A DNA stretch of 64,000 nucleotides from Chamaecyparis obtusa (GCA_027943335.1 BSBK01003256.1:2187001-2251000); one strand, 5' to 3'. Shown: positions 33,076 to 45,640, counted from the stretch's first letter. Notes: a model not told the origin generated them from the letters alone. Numbers and translations are program-made.

Positions 33076-33705
33076 AAAATCATCAATCTTCCTGGAACTG
33101 TCTTCAGTCTTTTTCATCATTTCATTGTGTTGTATCTTAACTTCATGTTTCAATCTTTCATTTTCTTCCCTGAGTTCGCCAATGTCTTCGAGTTTCTTTG
33201 TCAACTCATTTTTCACTCAGTTGACTTCCTAAATCATATCAACCATCTAATTGGATATTTTAAAGTGATATTCGGTGAGTCTTTATATTTTAGATTCTTT
33301 CTCTTAAAGCTTCTCAGTCATTTATCTTTTGTCTTTAATAGCCAAATTTCTCTCAACTTCTACTTGTCTAGCATTGTTCATCACATCAACCATTCTTACC
33401 ATTTGTGTTTCTTGACTGATCTATAGGGCTTTAAATTTTTTATTCATATGAAGATTTTTTATAGATAAATTAGAGATAGCACTTTCAGATATGTCAGATA
33501 TGTTGCATGAACTGGATCTATAATTCTCAAATGGGTCATCAATATCTTCTTCATGATAATCAGTTTCACTTTGCCTTATAGCCATATATTTTCTTTGAAC
33601 TAGTAACCTTTTCAACTCATCCTTGACTTGCTTGTATTTCTCAATGAAGATTTGCATCTGAATCTTTTGATTCTCAATTGTCTTATCCATCTTGTATCTC
33701 TCCAT
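33076..33705 (-). pseudogene. Ty1-C gag, N-terminal coiled-coil part
   Basis: The minus-strand frame starts at ATG 33705 (MERYKMDKTIENQKIQMQIF), 49 bases from the primer site. It is rich in Lys/Glu/Gln heptad-like spacing to about 33421. From 33420 to 33076 several short frames carry further coiled-coil-like segments such as LEDIGELREENERL. At 33076 Ty1-D is inserted; GATTTT (minus strand) is the shared duplication, and the gag reading resumes at 25896. The pol of Ty1-C lies outside the window. Confidence 0.72.
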
Positions 33706-33753
33706 GATTAGATATTTCCTCTTCGATGGTTAAACCTTCCAATTAGAGATCTA

Positions 33754-33765
33754 GCTTTGATACCA
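33754..33765 (-). other. Ty1-C primer binding site
   Basis: On the minus strand it reads TGGTATCAAAGC, close to the initiator-Met primer site, two bases from the LTR. Confidence 0.85.
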
Positions 33766-33767
33766 AT

Positions 33768-36249
33768 TGTTGGAATGGAAAGATAAGGGACTAAGAGGGG
33801 AGGGGTGAATCAATGCACTCAAAAACTTTTAACTGAATATTCAATCTGCAAATGGTAGTAACTAATAGTCTATCCAACTAAATCCATTGTTTTCAACATT
33901 CAATCACTTGACTTGATAAATGTAAATTGCATGAAAACAAACAATAAATCAATCACATAACACAAGTATTTTGGTTACACAGAAACCCTTGTTAGAAGGT
34001 AAAAACTACAATGGGGATGACACCCACAAATTCTTCACTAGTGCAGATAATAAAGTATGATGGTTAAGGCTACAAGTTGTGATCACTTCTGGTGCTCTTA
34101 CCCTATTAGGAGTAACAAAAGATCAACTAGATCTACCCTGTTAAAGGATTTAAACAACACTACTTGAGTGTGTACTCAGTTAATAGATTTACAATAGACA
34201 GTTAAGTCTACTCTTTTAGGAGAATTTACTAACTCTGTTACAATGATTGGAGAATAACAAAAAGATATCTATAAATTGACAACTATACTTTGTTTGAATC
34301 AAATCTATGATAAATTGAATGAATATAACTTCAATGTGTAGTAATTTGTCCTTTTTTCTCCTTGGTAACCTTTATTGCTTCTAAATAAACTAAATTGTAA
34401 CTCTGTTCACTGCTCATACATGTAAAACTTGTCTAAATTCTGATATCTTGAAGGTGGCTCTTGCTTCAAGATCTTTTGCCCGTTTATCCTCTCTTCCTTC
34501 TCCTTATGTCAAAATGAAATGAATTACAAATATATAGAAAACTACTATGATTTACATGACCTAATTAGGTTTACATCATCTTAGGAAAACCTAAGATCTA
34601 CGGTGTACAAAAATGACCTAGATCTAGCTTTACATAGGAATCATCATTACATTTAATGATTACATCTACAATAAATAATCCTCGATCTTGGTAAAACATT
34701 TTGTGAATCCTTGTAACCATTTACATAGGTAGATGTGTCATTCTTGATTACTATGTCATTTCCTATTATACTTGGTAAACATAGCCTTTCCTTCTTGATG
34801 AATATACTGGTGCTCGGTGCATAGTTTCCTTGGTGTTTACAGACACTTGATGCTCAGTTTACTCTGATGCTCGGTGAACATATTATGGTGCCTAGTTAAA
34901 CCTATTTACTATTAACTCTTGGTTCTACCTTGTGAATGTTGGAATTAGGAGAGATAGATACTAAGAGGGGAGGGGTGAATCAGTGTCTTCAAAACTTTCA
35001 CTTGTAATACCTTTCAAATCTATATTAGCAATCTGTATTGACCGACCAAATTGACTTGTATCCAATTGCATAAATCAATCATCTAGTTAACTTAAGAAAG
35101 TAAAAAACATGAAATCAATATCACAATCACATAACACAAGTATTTTGGTAACACAGAAACCCTTGTTAGAAGGTAAAAACTGCGGTGGAGATGACACCCA
35201 CAAATTCTTCACTACTGCAGATAGAAAAGGTTTGCCTGTTAGGGCTACAAGTTTTGATCACTTTTGGTGATCTCACCCCATTAGGAGTGACATGTCAAAT
35301 CAGCTAGATCTACCTAGTTATAGGATTTTAGCAACACTACTAAAGTGTGCACTCAGTTAAGAGATTTACAAAAGACTGTTAAGTCTACTCTGTTAAGAGA
35401 TTTAACAAAAGCTCTATTACAATTGTCAGAAAGTAATATGCATAATTATCTACTAATTGACACTTAATTGTCTAAAATAGATCTTATAATTCTATAATAA
35501 AATATCACCTTAACTATGATGAATCTTTACTCTATTCTGCTTGGTAGCCTTTTCTGAATCTGCTCGGTGTACTGTTTTGTTCTCCCAACTGATTGTCTTG
35601 AAGTTAGGCAATGACTTCCAGTGCTTCATGAATCATATATCCCAATTTAACAACCTCATAAAGTGGTGTGAACATACTAAATATATAGTGTTCTATCTTG
35701 CCGCTTAAGCAAAAATTAGGTTACAAAAATTATCATAACCCTAAGATCTACGGTGAAAAATAAACCTAGATCAACTATTACAAATAAGATAAACATTACA
35801 TTTAATGAATATCTATTACAATATATACTCCTCGATCTTGGTAAACCATTTTACGATCTGTTGTAACCATCTGCATAGAAGAATGTGCCATTTATGATTA
35901 CTATGTCATTTTTTGTGATCATCTGTAAACACAGTAGAGACTGCTCAGTGTATATTGACTATCGGTGTTGGAGTCTGCTGGTTCTCGGTAAACTATGTAA
36001 TGCTCGGTGTAAATCTTTACCGACTGTTCTATCTTGCTTGTACTTACCGACTGATCTGTTTGACATCGTTTGATACTAATGACAACCTTGAATGCTCAAT
36101 AGAGATTAACAGTGAATGCTCGGTATGAAGGCTTTTTTGTATAATCGACTAGCTTGATGTATCATGCTTTACTGACTGGTCAGCTTAGATAATCAACTGA
36201 TCTAGATTGATACTAATGACAACATCTAATGCTCAAAATAGAGATAACA
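33768..36249 (-). repeat. Ty1-C 5' LTR, split by a solo LTR
   Basis: The left piece is 33768-34936 and starts TGTTGGAATGG. The right piece is 36117-36249 and ends ATAACA. Together they make about 1.3 kb, similar to the other Ty1 LTRs here. The right piece ends ACTAATGACAACATC...ATAACA, echoing the end of the inserted Ty1-E. The LTR has the GAGGGGAGGGGTGAATCA block and many GCTCGGT words. Confidence 0.82.
34937..36111 (-). mobile_element. Ty1-E: solo LTR inside the Ty1-C LTR
   Basis: TGTTGGAATTAGG at the left and ATTAACA at the right bound 1175 bp, flanked by identical GTGAA at 34932-34936 and 36112-36116. Its sequence is closely related to the LTR it interrupts (for example the shared AACACAGAAACCCTTGTTAG). 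No internal region is present. Confidence 0.9.
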
Positions 36250-36664
36250 ATATCTTGCTCAATTTTGATCCTTTTTTGAGTGTTTTTTTAATTTAGAGTA
36301 TAATTTCTTAAAGTTTTCAGTGGTGGCCTTATTTTTTCTTTTTGGTGGCCAAATTAACCAAAAATTGCATATTTTCATAATTTTTCCTATCTATCTTGAT
36401 TTCTAAAACTTCCAAGGCTTTGTTTGGGCACATATAGTAACATTTTGTGATGAAATTTTGTTTGAAAGTGCATGATTTTTTGTCTACTTTCCAAATATAT
36501 AATCATATTTTAGTGATTTGTGGTGAAAATATCACTTTCAGACATAGGTCATTTTGGGGCTATATTTGCACTTGGTTAATCCTTGGATTTCCATTTTCTA
36601 GTTTGCATCAATAATTTGAAAGAGTCCTCAATTGTTATCAGTCATTATTTGCATGCATTTTAGA
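36250..36664. other. Unassigned AT-rich sequence
   Basis: No open reading frame of note, primer site or repeat is recognised. It may be the 5' leader of Ty1-F. Confidence 0.4.
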
Positions 36665-37661
36665 TATTTCAAAGGTCAAAATCCTCACTCCATATAACTA
36701 CCATGAATGGAAAGAATCTTTATCTGGTCACTTATTAAGTATCAAATTACTTAGAATGACTCTTGGGTAGGATCAAGAACTAGTTACAAGTGTTGCAAAA
36801 AGGAGAAAATGGTTTTCTCGAAGGGATAAAGCACGTGTCTCTCTTAAGTCATTGATCTCTCATAATTTTCTATTTCATATTACATCTTGCACACACCCTC
36901 ATGATGCTTGGGTAATCTTGGAAGGACTCTTTAGTAAACCTAATAGGATGAGAAAATTCAAATTAGAGAATGAGCTCATAGGTCTAAATCCTAGTGATTT
37001 TTATTCAAGACTTTTTCTCTAAGTTCAATTATATTAGATTGGAGCTTTCTACTTGTGGCATTACTAAAGGGGATGAACAATTGACATTTTATATTCTTTC
37101 CAAGCTAGGTCCTGAATATTCAATCTTTGTTTCTTCTTTCTATGCTATTATGGATGCTCTTGGTATTGCATAAAAATTGCCTTCTCTTGATGAATTTGCA
37201 GCTAAGTTAGCACACATGGGTCAATTGAAGTCTTCCACACATCATGCATTTCTTATAAATGAATCCACTTCAAAGCCTTCTAATGGAAAAGGAAAGAAGT
37301 AACATAAGGATCCTTAGCCTCATGAAAAAGGTAATGAATCTCCTTCACAAACTACTTATGAATCTAAGTCCTCTTCAAGAGAGGAATCGTCTAGAAGAAA
37401 GAGGTAAAAATGTGTATATTGTAAAAATCTAGGACATGATGAGCATAGAAGTTTTCAGAAGAAGATTGATGAGCTCACTCAAATTCTTCAAAATAACAAT
37501 TTTAAGTTTCCCTCATCAGTGTCTACTCCTTCTTCTACACATTTGGCAGCTTCTACATCTCCATCATCATCCAAGGATAAAGGTAAAGGACAAGCACTTT
37601 TGGCTTCCACACATCCTAAGCAAGGTAAATGGCTTCTTGATTCAGGTGCATCATGTCATAT
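36665..37661 (+). pseudogene. Ty1-F gag and protease start
   Basis: A degenerate plus-strand gag opens with KILTPYNYHEWKESLSGHL near 36680 and contains SCTHPHDAWVILEGLF near 36890. A frameshift lies near 37018. The other frame then carries KLGPEYSIFVSSF near 37100, a knuckle-like CVYCKNLGHDEH near 37415 whose last Cys is gone, and the protease motif WLLDSGASCHIV near 37630. The Ty3-G LTR cuts it at 37662. The C-terminal pol lies elsewhere. Confidence 0.8.
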
Positions 37662-38411
37662 TGTAATCACCTAAAAATAGTCACCAAAACCATAAGCCCC
37701 TAATCTCAATTATTCATCAAGAAAGTTCTAATTTTGATCAAAATCCCCTAAGTCCTAAACTAAGGAAATTCAATTAATTAATCTAATTTGACCTGTATCC
37801 TAAGTCCCATTCAAATATTGCACTTGATCCTATTTAATCAATGAATTCCTAAATTATAATGTTATTGGCAAAAAAATCAAACCTTATACCATTTATTTAA
37901 TTAATATTTTAGGATATTCATTAGATAAATAAATAATTGTCAATTAATCATAAAAAAAGGAATTTAATTAATTATCTCATCACATTTTTAGAGAAAAATG
38001 CATAAAATCCTTTAAATATTCCAAAGAGGCATTTATGAAGTCATCATCCAATCAACTAAAATCAATTTTGGAAATAATCTGGTTAACTAGAAAAACAAAC
38101 CTATTAAAAAATCAATCAATTTAGCACCTTCAATTCTACCTTGGAAGTTTCCCAAATAATTGATTCCCTCAACCAATCAAAATAATGGCATGTGGATTGT
38201 GATAGTTCTGAATGAATCTCAATCATTCATCTTGAATCCATCTTGTCTGTTCATTCTGATAATATTTCTACATAATCAAGCCTCCATTCTCAAACAAAGG
38301 ATCCCAATCTTTTTCTTAGAGTAATGTTTTCAATTTTTTTATCATTCATTTATGCATTGAATTTACTATTAGTCATCTTAATTGCAATAGTTATTTTATT
38401 TCATTTACATC
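37662..38411 (+). repeat. Ty3-G 5' LTR, left piece
   Basis: It starts TGTAATCACCTAAAAATAGTC, comparable with the Ty3-I start TGTATGCACCCAAAAATGGTC. It is AT-rich with no reading frame. Ty1-H splits it at 38411/38412. Confidence 0.7.
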
Positions 38412-39603
38412 TGTTAGAAATAAAGACCACCAAGATAACTGAGAGGGGGGGGGGGGTGAATCAGTTATTTGATAATTATAACTTTTATCAACTTCAATAG
38501 CATTTAACCATGTAAGCAATATAATTACCAACCATAGAAAGATATTCATACACAATGACACAATAACACAAGATGTGTTGACTAGGGAACCTCTTGATCA
38601 AAGAGTAAACCCCGATGGGAATGATGCCCACAAAAGATGCACTAATATGAATATTCCTTATGAAAGGATGGACTCTGTTAGGAGTCTTATGAAATACATT
38701 CAGTACATATGAATCTTTTTTAGGAGATTTTGAATCCCTGTTAAAATATTCTAACCCTGTTAGGAGTTATGGAAGACAAAAGGACCCACTACCCAAATAG
38801 CTTCAGGGTAAGATCACTGAACACAATGTCCAAATAATCTTAAGATTATTCAACAAAATAATATCAAATATGTTACCTCCTCACTATGCCAAACCACACT
38901 CACTGCTACACCAAATCTCAATCTCAAATCTCTATACTTTGTATGTCTTCCTTCACAATTTCGCTTTCACGACTTCATTGGCTCTTTTCTTCACTTTATG
39001 CATACAATCGCATTCAACCATACCATGATTATATTCTTTTTCTATATCAACAAGGAAAAACATTCCTTCCTTTATACCACACTCAAATAATTACAAATGA
39101 GTTGGCACACAATTACAAAATAAAAGTTTCCACGCGCTACATCAAAAATACACAAAAACTGTTAGCTTCCAAATACAATAACTCTTCACTAGTGTAACCT
39201 AAAAAAAATTTCTATGAACCACATCACTATCAATGTGTCTCTAACTTCCCTTTAACTACGCAAAACTAGATTCCATCCCGATTAGGAGATATCATCCAAT
39301 TTCCACAAACCGCTACTCAGGAACACTGCCAGAATACTGCTTCCACCAAAATGCTCATAACTTTCATAAATGAATGAATTAATGTATGCACTCTTAACCA
39401 TAGACATATAACATATCAAAGAATATAACCTCAACATCGCATATCACCATCTTCAATATAACACGTGTGCTAATCAAAACACTGTCTACTTCTCTTCGAG
39501 TTTCCAGAAGATCACTGTGTTGACATCAATGACAATCATAGTCATGAATGCAACAACAACTGCTATAGAATGACTGCTAAACATTCAAAATTCATTCCTA
39601 ACA
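38412..39603 (-). repeat. Ty1-H 3' LTR
   Basis: The 1192-bp unit starts TGTTAGAAATAAAG and ends CCTAACA on the plus strand. It matches 44154-45341 closely. It has a G run in the TGAATCAG block and several CTGTTAGGAG modules (38680-38770). Confidence 0.94.
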
Positions 39604-40036
39604 ATCTCTCCCATTGGCATTGATGGCAACATAGATGAAAAACATCCAATGTTCCAAAAATCCAATACTACAATACTGTTGCACTGAAGATGCTTCAAGT
39701 CTTCTTCATCAATCAAATATTGCTTCATTTTCCTATTCAGTTCTCTCCAATAGATGGTACAGATGGTACAAATGGTTTTTCATGTACACTTCTCCCCCAT
39801 TGACATCAATGATAGAAATTTCATCACTGTGTCAATAACAACTCAATGTCAAAAGACACTGTTCAGAAAATACAATCACAAGAGTCCTCATGACTCAGCT
39901 CAAATACACATACTCCCCCATAGAGGAAGTACCAACATCCAGTCCAAAAGAAGAATAAGGCTCATATACCATTGGATGAATGCAACCAACTACATCATTA
40001 CTCAAGAGTAGGTTGGGGCATAACCCCAAGCATACC
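39604..40036 (-). other. Ty1-H 3' untranslated region with three polypurine-like tracts
   Basis: On the minus strand AATGGGAGAGAT touches the LTR (39604-39615). AATGGGGGAGAAG (39789-39801) and ATGGGGGAGTA (39911-39921) are further tracts. The first is the plus-strand primer candidate. Confidence 0.75.
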
Positions 40037-40620
40037 TCATAAATACTCAAATGTATCCTTAGGCAAAGGCTTAGTAAATATGTTTGCTATCTGTTCCTTT
40101 TTGCTTATGTACTCCAGTCTGACTTCTTTCTCAGCAACTTTCTCTCTTACATTATGATACTTGATTTCTATATGCTTTGTCTTAGAATGTAATATAGGGT
40201 TCTTAGACATACTAACTATGCTAGTGTTGTCACAGTGTATGACAATAGGCTCAAAAAACTTAATTCCAATATCCTTCAACATTTGCTTCATCCAAATTAT
40301 CTAGTTACAATTGTTTGCTGCTGCTACATATTCTTCTTCTATTGTGCTCTATGAAATATGATTTTGCTTCTTGCTTAGCCAAGAAACTAATCTTCCTCCA
40401 AGAAAAAATGCTCCACCACTGGTGCTTTTCTTGTCATCAACACTACCTCCCCAATCAACATCTATATCTGCACATAGGGTAAAACCATCAGATTTTTCAT
40501 ACCACAATCCATATTCCATTGTGCCTCTTAAATATCTCAGTATCCTCTTTACTGCTACATAATGTGATTCTCTAGGTTCATCTTGAAATCATGCTACAAT
40601 TCCAATTGAATGTGCTATAT
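40037..40620 (-). pseudogene. Ty1-H RNase H
   Basis: On the minus strand it carries CADIDVDWGGSVDDKKSTSG near 40460, STIEEEYVAAANN near 40340 and NIFTKPLPKDTFEYL near 40060. Stops interrupt it near 40300 and 40352. One usual active-site context (DADW) reads DVDW. The end of the polyprotein is near 40015. Confidence 0.88.
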
Positions 40621-40639
40621 CAGGTCTTGTATGTGTCAA

Positions 40640-41440
40640 ATACTGCAATCCTCTAATCATAGATCTGTATTTATTCTGTTCAACCGCTGGTGTTTCATCT
40701 ATGCTAGATAGTTTATGTCATGTAACCATAGGTGTTCCAACTGGTTTATAGTTCTCCATTCTAAATATTTTCAATAAATCATTTAGGTACTTTGTCTAAC
40801 TTATAAAGATGCCATCATTGTTTTGTGTTATCTGTAATCCCAAAAAGTATTTCATCTCACCAATCATACTCATTTCAAATTCAACTTTCATTTTATCAGC
40901 AAATTTGTCACTAGCTTCATCAACAAAAATTACTACAACTAACAATCCATTTTTAATTTCTTTAGTATACAGATTCCTATCATCTGTTCCTTTTGTAAAT
41001 CCCAACTTTAACAAATACTTATCTAGTCTTGCATACCAAGTTCTAGGTGCTTGCTTTAGTCCATATAATGCTTTCTTCAGTTTACATACCATGTCTCCTT
41101 CTTGAGTCAAAGGAAAACCTTCAGGCTACTCAATGTAGACTTCTTCTTCCAATTCACCATTCAGAAATGCAGACTTCACATCCATCTGATACACTTTGAA
41201 TTTCTTAAAAGCTACATAAGCCAAAAACATTCTTACTGCTTCAATTCTTGCCACAGGTGCAAAAGTTTCTTCATAGTCAATTCCTTCTTGCTGTGAGTAT
41301 CCCTTACATACCAATCTTGCTTTGTTTCTTACAACTTCTCCTTGTTCATTCATCTTGTTTCTAAATACCCATTTAGTTCCAATCACATTCTTGTCCTTAG
41401 GTCTAGGGACCAATTTCCATGTCTTGTTCTTTTCAATCTA
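40640..41440 (-). pseudogene. Ty1-H reverse transcriptase, active site deleted
   Basis: The minus-strand frames hold [15 protein letters not shown] near 41390, [13 protein letters not shown] near 41190 and [14 protein letters not shown] near 41060. The catalytic box reads VIFVDEASDKFADKM near 40930. Compared with Ty1-D, about eight residues after FVD are missing in frame, which removes the second catalytic Asp. A TAG lies near 41127. Reverse transcriptase activity should be lost. Confidence 0.9.
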
Positions 41441-43230
41441 ATCTAGTTCTTCTCTCATAGTTTTAATCCAATGTTCATCTTCACAAGCTTCATTAGTAGA
41501 TTTAGGTTCAATTTGAGAAATCAAACATAAATTTACCTTATTTTGAGTCAAAACTCCTCTATCCAAACTTCCAATAACTTGCTCAACAAGATGATGTCTT
41601 GATATATACCTGTTCGGTGTCATGGTCACAGATCTTGTTTCAACTATAGATTCTTCTCTAGATTCATCTCTAGTTTCTTTAGCATGACTCTCATTCAACA
41701 ATTCACTGTCAGTCTCATAGAATAATTTAGTAGCTTCAGTGTTAGGCTGAGGATGAGCTTCTTCATCAGATTCATAATCAAGCATTCTTTCCTGAATTTT
41801 GAACTTTTCATCAACTTTAACATTTGTGCTCTCAACAATAGTTTTAGTTCTCTTATTGTAACATCTATATGCTTTGCTCTTCAAAGAATATCTAATAAAA
41901 ATTCCTTCATCACTTCTAGGATCAAACTTTCCAATGTCATCATCTCTCTTTATATAACATTTGCCTCCAAAAATTCTAAAATACTTAACTGAGGGTTCAT
42001 ATCCAAACAATAATTCATAAGGTGTCTTGTCTGTGTCTACTCTGATTTATACTCTATTCATTGTATATACTATTGTATTCACTGCTTCTCTCCAAAATGT
42101 CTTTGCCAAATCATTCTCAAATAACATAGCTCTTGCTAATTCAGTCACTAATCTATTTCTTCTTTTTGCAATACCATTTTGTTTAGGTGTTCTAGGCACT
42201 GAAAAATATCTCTTAATACCATTCACTTCACAAAAAGTGTTAAACTCTCTAGAAGTAAATTCTCCACCTCTATCAGACCTTAAACATTTAATATCATTCT
42301 AGATTCATTCTCAACTTTATTCTTAATGATCTTAAACTTATCAAATGCTTCAGACTTTTCTTTCAAAAATGCAATCCACATCAATCTTGTAAAATCATCA
42401 ACAAGAATCATAAAATACCTTTCTCCATAGAATCCTTTAGTCCTAGTAGGACCACTCAAGTCTGTATGAACAATCTCCAATTTCTCTTCAGATGTGAACT
42501 TCTTACTAGGAAATGAACTTCTCTTCTGTTTAGCCATCACACATTCCTTGCAAATCATGTTAGTAGGCTTCATAATCTTAGGCAAATCCCTTACCACAAG
42601 TATAGTACTTACTTTCACAATATTATCAAAGTTTATATGACAAAACCTTCTATGCCATAACCAACTATCATCAATCTTAGTAATCAAACATGTCATCTCA
42701 ATAGGATTCAACTGAAATACATTACCTCTGGTTCTAGATCTAGTTCCAATCATATTTTCATCTTTATCCTTTATCAGACAAGTTTTCTCAGTAAACCAAA
42801 CTTGATATCCCTTATCAACTAACTGTCCAACACTCAAAATATTATGTTTCAATCCATCAATGAAGTAAACATCATCAGTATTAGTCTTTCCATCAAGATT
42901 AATAGATCCTATACCTTTAATCAAACAAGGTGCATTGTTACCAACTCTAACAATTCCTCCATCATAATTGTTAAACTTTATGAACTTCTTCATGTCTCCA
43001 ATCATATGATGTGAACAACCACTATCTATAATCCAATCAGCTTTCTTTTCAACTTGGGAAACTAAGGCTTTTTCTTCCTTAACATCAGATTTGGGATTCT
43101 CTTCTTTAATTGCTACAAATCCTATTTCATCATTGTTTTCAGTATCACTTTCAGTTAGAGTTCTTTCAATACTAGCTTCAATATCTTCATCATTAGCATA
43201 ATAACATTCCTTAGATCTTCTAGGCTTGAA
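41438..43230 (-). pseudogene. Ty1-H protease end, integrase and linker
   Basis: WIIDSGCSHHMIGD near 43035 is the protease motif. Pre-integrase follows (GGIVRVGNNAP, LKHNILSVGQL near 42835), then the zinc-binding part (HRRFCHINF near 42645, CKECVMAKQKRSSF near 42550), the first Asp in EIVHTDLSGP near 42475, and after a frameshift near 42300 the second Asp in RSDRGGEF near 42265. The Glu site reads NGIAKRRN near 42165, with Lys for Glu. A linker to reverse transcriptase (42010-41438) contains an acidic region. A stop lies near 42043. Confidence 0.87.
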
Positions 43231-44051
43231 ATTTTTCTATGCTTCTTAACTCTCTTGGGACATTTAGATGCAAAATGACCATATTCTTGACAAGTTCAAC
43301 ATGTAAAAAATTTCTTACCGTCTGGTTCTCTCTTCACAAGAAAGGCAATACCTTCTTCAATCTTTCGGTCTTCTTCATTTCTAGATTTGCTACTGCTGGC
43401 ATAATTTCCACTCACACTGATGCTTCTTGACAAAGTAGGGCAAACACTAAGAGCACTGAATGTTGTCTCCATTCTAGGTAAGTCTCTTGATAACCTCAGG
43501 TTCATCTATGTTGCTTCCAATCTTCCAAGAAGAGTTTCTCTTGTAAAGTTTGTTGTACAAGGTATAACTTGTTCAATCATCTGTGTTGTCTGCTTAAATA
43601 CAGGACTCAATGTCCTCAGAATTTTCCATATCACTTCATTCTCTATCTTTTCTCCTCCACAAGATTTTATCCTTGCAACAATTTCTGACATTCTGCCAAT
43701 ATAGCTTCTAACAGATTCATCTTCCATCATTCTTATGTCTTCAAATGCACATATCCAATTATGTAACCTAGCTTTCTTTGCATGTTCATCACCTTCAAAA
43801 GTAGAATGTAAAGCTTTCCAAATTTCATGAGATTTTTTCAAATATTTTACCTGACTGTACTCATTTTTCAGAAGTGTTGTCAAAGGTGCTTCTCTTGCAA
43901 GTATGTTACACATGAATAGATCTACCTCATCTTTAGAACTTGTTTCAAGATTACCTTCTTCAATGATAGTCTTATTATTCTTTGTAATCAACCAATAACC
44001 TGGTCCTAAAAATAGTAGATGTGTCTTCATCTTCTCTTTTCTAGATGTCAA
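43231..44051 (-). pseudogene. Ty1-H gag
   Basis: The minus-strand frame from 44051 to 43296 has SHEIWKALHSTFEGDE near 43815 and IWKILRTLSPVF near 43630, typical of Ty1 gag. A TAG lies near 43506. The zinc knuckle near 43310-43270 has a TGA between its first Cys and the next residues, where Trp would be expected, followed by TCQEYGHFASKC. A frameshift follows. The true start may be upstream (44051-44100). Confidence 0.82.
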
Positions 44052-44139
44052 AATTTACTCTATCAAACTTAGGGCTTTCTTTCCTAAAATTCACCATGGA
44101 TCTCCTTAAGCTGTTAAACTTTCCTTTCAAGGACTTGCT

Positions 44140-44151
44140 ACTCTGATACCA
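44140..44151 (-). other. Ty1-H primer binding site
   Basis: On the minus strand it reads TGGTATCAGAGT, one base off the common initiator-Met site, two bases from the LTR. Confidence 0.9.
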
Positions 44152-44153
44152 AT

Positions 44154-45341
44154 TGTTAGAAAGTAAAGACCACCAAGATAACTAAGAGGGAGGGTGAATC
44201 ATTTATCTAATAATTATAAATTTTATCAACTTCAATAGCATTTAACCATGTAAGAAATATAATTACCAACCATAGAAAGATATTCATACACAATGACACA
44301 ATAACACAAGATATGTTGACTAGGGAACCTCTTGATCAAAGAGTAAACCCCAGTGGGAATGATGCCCACAAAAGATGCACTAATATGAATATTCCTTGTG
44401 AAAGGATGGACTCTGTTAGGAGTCTTATGAAATAAATTTAGTACATATGAATCTCTGTTAGGAGATTTTGAATCCCTATTAAAAGATTCTAACCCTGTTA
44501 GGAGTTATGGAAGACAGAAGGACCCACTGCCCAAATAGCTTCAGGGTAAGATCACCGAACACACTGTCCAAATAATCTTAAGATTATTCAATAGAATAAT
44601 ATCAAATATGTTACCTCCTCACTATTCCAAACTATACTCACTACTACACTAGATCTCAATCTCAGATCTTTGTACTTCGCATGTCTTCCTTCACAATTTT
44701 GCTTTCACAACTTCATTGGCTCTTTTCTTCACTTTATGCATACAATCACATTCAACCATACCATTCTTATATTCCTTTTCTATATCAACAAGGAAAAAAA
44801 TTCCTTCCTTTATACCACACTCAAATAATTATAAATGAGTCGGCACACAATTACAAAATAAAAGTTTCCACACACTACATCAAAAATACACAAAAACTGT
44901 CAACTTCCAAATACAATAACTCTTCACTCATGTAACCTCAAAGTTTATGCTGTGAACCACATCTGTATCAATGTGTCTCTAACTTCCTTTTAATTGTGCA
45001 AAACTAGATTCCATCCTGATTAGGAGATATCATCTGATTTCCACAAACCGCTACTCAGGAACGCTGCCAGAATACTGCTTCCACCAAAATGCTCATAACT
45101 TTCATAAATGAATGAATTAATGTATGTGCTCTTAACCATAGACATATAACACATCAAAGAATATAACCTCAACATTGCATATCACCATCTTCAATATAAC
45201 ATGTGCGCTAATCAAACCACTGTCTGCTTCTCTGTGAGTCTCCAGAAGATCACTGTGTTGACATCAATGAAAATCATAGTCATGAATGCAACAACAACTG
45301 CTACAGAATGACAACCAAACATTCAGCATTCATTCCTAACA
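44154..45341 (-). repeat. Ty1-H 5' LTR
   Basis: The 1188-bp unit runs from TGTTAGAAAG to CCTAACA and pairs with 38412-39603. Its TGAATCA block has a short G run (GAGGGAGGG) where the partner has a long one. Confidence 0.94.
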
Positions 45342-45346
45342 ACATC

Positions 45347-45640
45347 ATTTTTGCATAACCAAAATCTAGGAACACTTCCATTTTTTCTTAATATTAGATT
45401 AATATTAAATCAATCATTGGATGAACTTGCATTGCATAATAGATTCTCTTAAATTATTCATTTAGATAGAGTTTAAAGTCATTGGATTTTTGCAATGATC
45501 TAAGAGCAAAATCCATACTTATGTCTACTAGAAGGCAATGAGTCACCTTAACTAATTTTATTTTTCTACTATTTTCATTGTTAAGATCAGTTAAATAATG
45601 ATTCATTGAAGTGTAGTGTTAGCCACTTTTCACACACACA
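45347..45640 (+). repeat. Ty3-G 5' LTR, right piece
   Basis: It continues 38411 after the ACATC duplication and ends CACACACA. The end is followed by TTTTTGGCACCCAACTT, which parallels the Ty3-I junction TTTCTGGCACCCACCG. Confidence 0.7.

Larger units (their letters stand above)
38412..45341 (-). mobile_element. Ty1-H: complete minus-strand Ty1/copia element
   Basis: LTRs at 38412-39603 and 44154-45341 enclose, reading leftwards, primer site, gag, protease, integrase, reverse transcriptase, RNase H and polypurine tracts. Perfect 5-bp duplications ACATC lie at 38407-38411 and 45342-45346. Several stops, two or more frameshifts and a deletion in the reverse transcriptase active site make it defective. 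It belongs to the same Sirevirus-like group as Ty1-B and Ty1-D. Confidence 0.96.
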
